Source: Poronia punctata
Taxonomy: Eukaryota; Ascomycota; Sordariomycetes; Xylariales; Xylariaceae
Assembly: GCA_022579005.1 (NCBI GenBank)
Contig: MU401762.1
Span: forward strand, 1 to 38,269
Direction: 5' to 3'
Length of the DNA stretch: 38,269 nt
Of the stretch, positions 34,363 to 38,269 are shown piece by piece. The position numbers and the translations under genes were made by a program. Each line of letters begins with the position of its first letter. The first letter of the stretch is position 1. The notes under the pieces were generated by a model. That model saw only the letters and a list, made by a program, of their open reading frames with translations, did no database searches and was not told where the DNA came from.

Positions 34363-35554
34363 TTTTAATTTTAAGTTAACGCTTTTTTTGCTAAACTAAT
34401 AAAAAAAGTAAAAAAAAATGTTTTAGCTAAAAAAATAGCTTTTTTAAAAATTACTTTATTTAATAAATTAAAAAACTAGCCTAGCTACTTTAAGTTTTTA
34501 TAATAGCTTATATATTTATTATAGCTAAATTAAGTAGTAAAAATAAAACTACTAAATTTAAACGTTTTATTTAAATTTAAATTAATAGCTTTAAAATATA
34601 AACTATTATTTTATATAATATTAAAGTAAATATTTACTTTTTTATTAATATTTTATTAGCTTTACTACTTTATAAATAACTTAAAGCTTTAATAACTTAT
34701 TTAAAAAAGCTTATTTAACTTTTTAACTATAAAAGCTAACTTGCTAGCACTGTTTTTTAAATGCTAATAGCTAGCTTAAAAATTAATAACTGCTAATTTA
34801 TTAATTAAACCTTTTAAGTTACTAATATTAATAACAAAGTTATTATTAGTTTATAATAAATAGCTAAATATTTTATTATTTTAAATTATAAGCACTACTA
34901 ATTATTATAGCTTAAAAAAACTTTATTTTTTACTATATACTTACTTATAATTTTTTTAGCAAAAAAAAACTTAGTTATGCTAACTAAGCAACTTGCTTAC
35001 TAATAAAATGTTAACTGCTAAAATGCTAAACTAAATTAGTATTATTAGCTACTATAATATAATAAGCTTTTTATTTGCTTTATTATAGCTACTATTTAAC
35101 TTTTTAGCTTAGTTAATAAAAATAACTAAAAAGCTATTATTTTAATTACTATATTAATTTAGCACTTAGCACGCACTTAAAAATAAAAGTTTTTAAAATT
35201 GCTAAATTTAAGTAAGCTAATACTTATTAAGTATATAAAGCAGCTTTAAAGCTTATTAGCTTAAGTTAATGCTTTTTTTTTAATTATAAGCTTTATTAAG
35301 TTTTTTATAAATAAAAACTTAAAATATATTATTTAAGTATATTAGTTAATCTTACTTTAACTTGCTTATTTAAAAAGTTTTTTTTTTAAAAAAAAAGCTA
35401 ATACCTTGCTTTTTTTTTACTTTAGCTTTAATATAAAATTAAAACTAACTAATAAAGTACCTTTTATTAGTTTTTTTTAGTTTTAAATACTAATTAAATA
35501 TATTTTTTTAAAAAAAAAAACTACTAATAAACTTTTTGCTTTTAGTTTTATTAA

Positions 35555-35599
35555 ACTTTATATAAAGCTTTATATAGCTTTTATACTTTTTGCTTTTAA
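35555..35599 (+). pseudogene. Decayed Ty1/copia reverse-transcriptase motif
   Basis: The frame reads TLYKALYSFYTFCF followed by a stop. Copia-type polymerases have a KALYGLxxSPRLW block: Gly reads Ser, Pro reads Phe, Arg reads Cys, and the Trp is replaced by TAA, most of which fit C-to-T/G-to-A change. It lies 1.2 kb downstream of the decayed zinc knuckle on the same strand, the correct order for gag-pol. Protease and integrase motifs were not found with confidence. Confidence 0.5.
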
Positions 35600-38269
35600 A
35601 CTAAAGTTTATTAAAAAATAGTTTTATATTAACTATTATTAGCAAAACTATTACTTTAAAAACTATATTATTATTACTTTAAATATTAATAAAACTATTT
35701 TTAACTATTATAATGTTTGCTATATATTAAAGTTTAATATTATTAAAGTTTTTTATTGCTTATAAATAACTTTATTTTTTAAGTATTTAATTATTTTTTA
35801 TACTTATATAAGTACTTACTAATAAAAGGTTTTACTATTTAAACTAAAAGTAAAACTAGCTTAATAGCAATTTTTTATTAATATTTAACTATAAAACCTA
35901 CTTAATTAATACGCTAGCGCTTATGCTAACAATGTTTTAGTTTATTTATAAAAAAAGCCTTAATATTAAAAAAACTATAAAAAAGTTATTTGCTACCTAT
36001 TTTTTGCTAGCTTATAAAGTAATATTAATAAGTTTTAATTTAATACTTAAAAAGTTAATTACTTAAGTATAATTATTAAAGTAAGCAAAAGTATTTTTAT
36101 TAACTTAATTAAAATTAAAGCTATTATAAAGTAAAAGTTTTTAAAACTTTATAATACTATTACTATTTGTTTATTTTTTAGTTTTTATAACTATATTTGC
36201 ATATTTATTTACTATGCTAGCAAAGCTGCTAAGCTATTAAACTAACTTTTAAAAAAAAAAACTTTTTATTTTAAGCTTTAAATAAAAAGCTTTTTTTAAC
36301 TAACTTAAAAAGCTAGCTTATACTATACTAATATTTACTTTTTTTTAGCTAAGTTTTTTAACTTAAATAAAAGCTAATATATTTTATAACGCTACTAAAA
36401 GCGTTATTTTTTAATTATAACCTAATAAAAAATAAAAGCTTATTAGTTATTTTTTTAAAACTATAATATTTACTAAGCAAGCTTATTTAATATAAAATAA
36501 AAAGTTTTTAGCTATAGTTTAAACTTTTAGTTATTTTTATAACAAATTGCTAAGCACTTAAATTATTATTTTTATTAATTACTAAGCTTTAACTTATTTT
36601 TTTACTAAACGCTGCTTAAAGTTATATTAAGTAGCTTAGCTAAACTTTTTATATAAGTTTACTATTAAGTAAAAGTACTACTTAAAAAAAAAATATAATT
36701 ACTAATATATTATCTTATAAAACTACTAACTTTTTTATTATTAAAACTTATAAAAAAAAAATTAACTATTTACTTTAATTTTTTTAAAAAACATTATAAG
36801 CTTTTGCTTATAAGCTATAATTGCTTTTATTAAAGTTTAACTATTTTTTATTTTTTTACTTTTAATAATGCTAAAAGAACTAGAGTTAGTTAACTTAATT
36901 ATTAAAAAAAACTAACTTTAAAAACTAAGCACTTATAAAAAAAAGTTAGTTATTTTAGCTACTACTTAAAATAGCTTAATATTTTTTTAAACAGCTTTAA
37001 TTTAAAAAGCTTATACGCTTAAGTTATAAGCTTATAGTAACTAAAACAAAATAATTTAAGCTTTTTTAATTAATTATTATTAGCTTAACTTTAAAAAAAA
37101 TATTTAATAATATATTTATAACTATTAAAATTACTAGCGTAATAAAAACCTTTATAATAAAATACTAGGCCTTTTATACTTATTACCTTTTTTTTAGCAT
37201 ATATAAAATATTATAATAGTTAATAAAAAAATATATTAAAAAATAAGCATAGCTATAACTACGTATAGTGCTTTATTAATAAGTTTAGCTGCTTAATTGC
37301 TACTATTTTAAGTAAAAAAACTAATATTGTTAAAATATTAGCTAAAAAGTACTATTATTACTTATACTAATTTTTTAGCCTTTTAAGCACTTAAATTAAT
37401 AATAATAAAAAATAGTTTATTTTATAGCTAATAAAAGCTTTAAATATTTTAATAAGTACTAAATACTATTAAAGCAGCTTTAACTACTTTTAAACTTAAA
37501 GCGTTATTAAAGTTACTAACTATAAGCTAAATTAATATTTTTGCTTTTATATTAACTAATTTTAAAATAATTAAAATAATTATACTATTGCTTTTAACTT
37601 TGCTTATAACTTATTATACTATTTATTATTAAGTATAAGCTTTTTAAAAGTAGCTTTTAAAGTTAAGCTATATACTAACTTAATACTTTTATTACTACTT
37701 AATAATATAATTAATAAGCTAGCTAAGTATATAGTAAAGTTAGTAAAGCAAACTTATAAAGTTTAAAACTTAGCTTATAAATTTGCTTAAAAAACTTAAA
37801 AATAATAAAAAGTTTAAGCTAATAAAAAAAAATAAAAAATAAACTTTTTTATTTATAACTAGGTTTTTTTTTAAAAAAAAGGTTTTATTATAATAGCTTT
37901 TATTACTTATATAAATTTTTAATAAGTTAGTTTATTTAAAATCTTTAAAAAAAAAAGCTATAGTTATATTTTAAATTTATTACTAACTTATAAAATATAA
38001 AACTTTTTTTATGCTAATTAACTATATAAAGCTTTTAATAACTTTTTGCTTTAATAAATCTAATTTTTTTTAAAACTTAAAAAAATTAATAAAAAGTTTA
38101 AATATAAAATATAGCAAGTTTTAAAGTTTAAACTTTTTAAGCGCTATAAGCATTTTTAGTACTAAGTAAACTAAATTAAATATAACTTAAACAATGCTTA
38201 GTACTTTACTAGCAACTTTAAAAATATACTAATAGCTTTAAAAAACTTTTATAATAGCTACTTTTTAGC

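Larger units (their letters stand above)
32800..38269. repeat. AT-rich, RIP-like degenerate repeat block (right flank)
   Basis: Composition collapses to A and T from about 32800 to the end of the window. The block has long A tracts (33201-33223, 33240-33257), no open frames, and the same context pattern as the left flank: no TC or GA occurs from 32881 to 33641. At least part of it is a decayed copia-like retroelement (next entries). The element runs off the window end, so its right border is unknown. Confidence 0.85.

Noticed and set aside
35735..35780. Possible decayed YVDD catalytic motif of the copia relic (reads LINNF)
   Set aside because: The expected Tyr reads Leu, which a single C-to-T or G-to-A change cannot explain, and the spacing from the KALYG block is longer than I expect.
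1..38269. CRISPR arrays, operons, phage or other prokaryotic systems
   Set aside because: Introns, fungal proteins and RIP-like blocks show a eukaryotic genome; no regularly spaced repeat array is present.

Overview
The window looks like nuclear DNA of a filamentous ascomycete (Pezizomycotina, probably Sordariomycetes). The genes have short GT...AG introns with CTGAC or CTAAC branch sites. The recognisable products are fungal: a HOG-pathway MAPKKK, a mitochondrial Obg GTPase, Bfr1, RNA polymerase subunit Rpb5 and a Pth11-like 7TM protein. Two extremely AT-rich blocks flank the genes and look like repeat-induced point mutation (RIP) debris. Species was not determined.

Layout. (1) 1-6160: AT-rich, gene-free block. 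Its right end holds the clear relic of a Tc1/mariner transposase (5641-6075), with stops where Trp or Gln codons are expected. (2) 6165-32800: gene island of normal composition. In order: Ssk2/OS-4-type MAPKKK (+, 6878-10971, one intron), an unexplained open frame behind its stop (to 11484), mitochondrial Obg-family GTPase Mtg2 (-, 13432-15252), a conserved uncharacterised fungal protein with a CxxCH...CxC cluster (+, 18161-19014, one intron), Bfr1 (-, 23708-25325, two introns), Rpb5 (+, 26456-27293, two introns), a Pth11-like seven-helix membrane protein (-, 28887-30578, one intron) and a small coding-looking orphan frame just upstream of it (-, 30680-30928). (3) 32800-38269: a second AT-rich block with traces of a Ty1/copia-like retroelement (decayed CCHC knuckle at 34321-34362, decayed reverse-transcriptase motif at 35555-35599).

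The genes are single eukaryotic transcription units and not a cluster with a shared job. They cover osmotic/stress signalling (MAPKKK), mitochondrial ribosome assembly (Mtg2), mRNP/ER-associated RNA binding (Bfr1), transcription (Rpb5) and possible surface sensing (7TM protein). The long intergenic spaces are rich in microsatellites and in TACCTACC/ACTTACTT words, and I see no convincing gene in them. No tRNA, rRNA, CRISPR or prokaryotic feature was found.

I found no clear new multi-gene system. The most unusual signal is the base-context pattern of the AT-rich flanks: TpC/GpA dinucleotides are almost absent in addition to the CpA/TpG loss expected of RIP. The next best leads are the open frame behind the MAPKKK stop and the orphan frame at 30680-30928.
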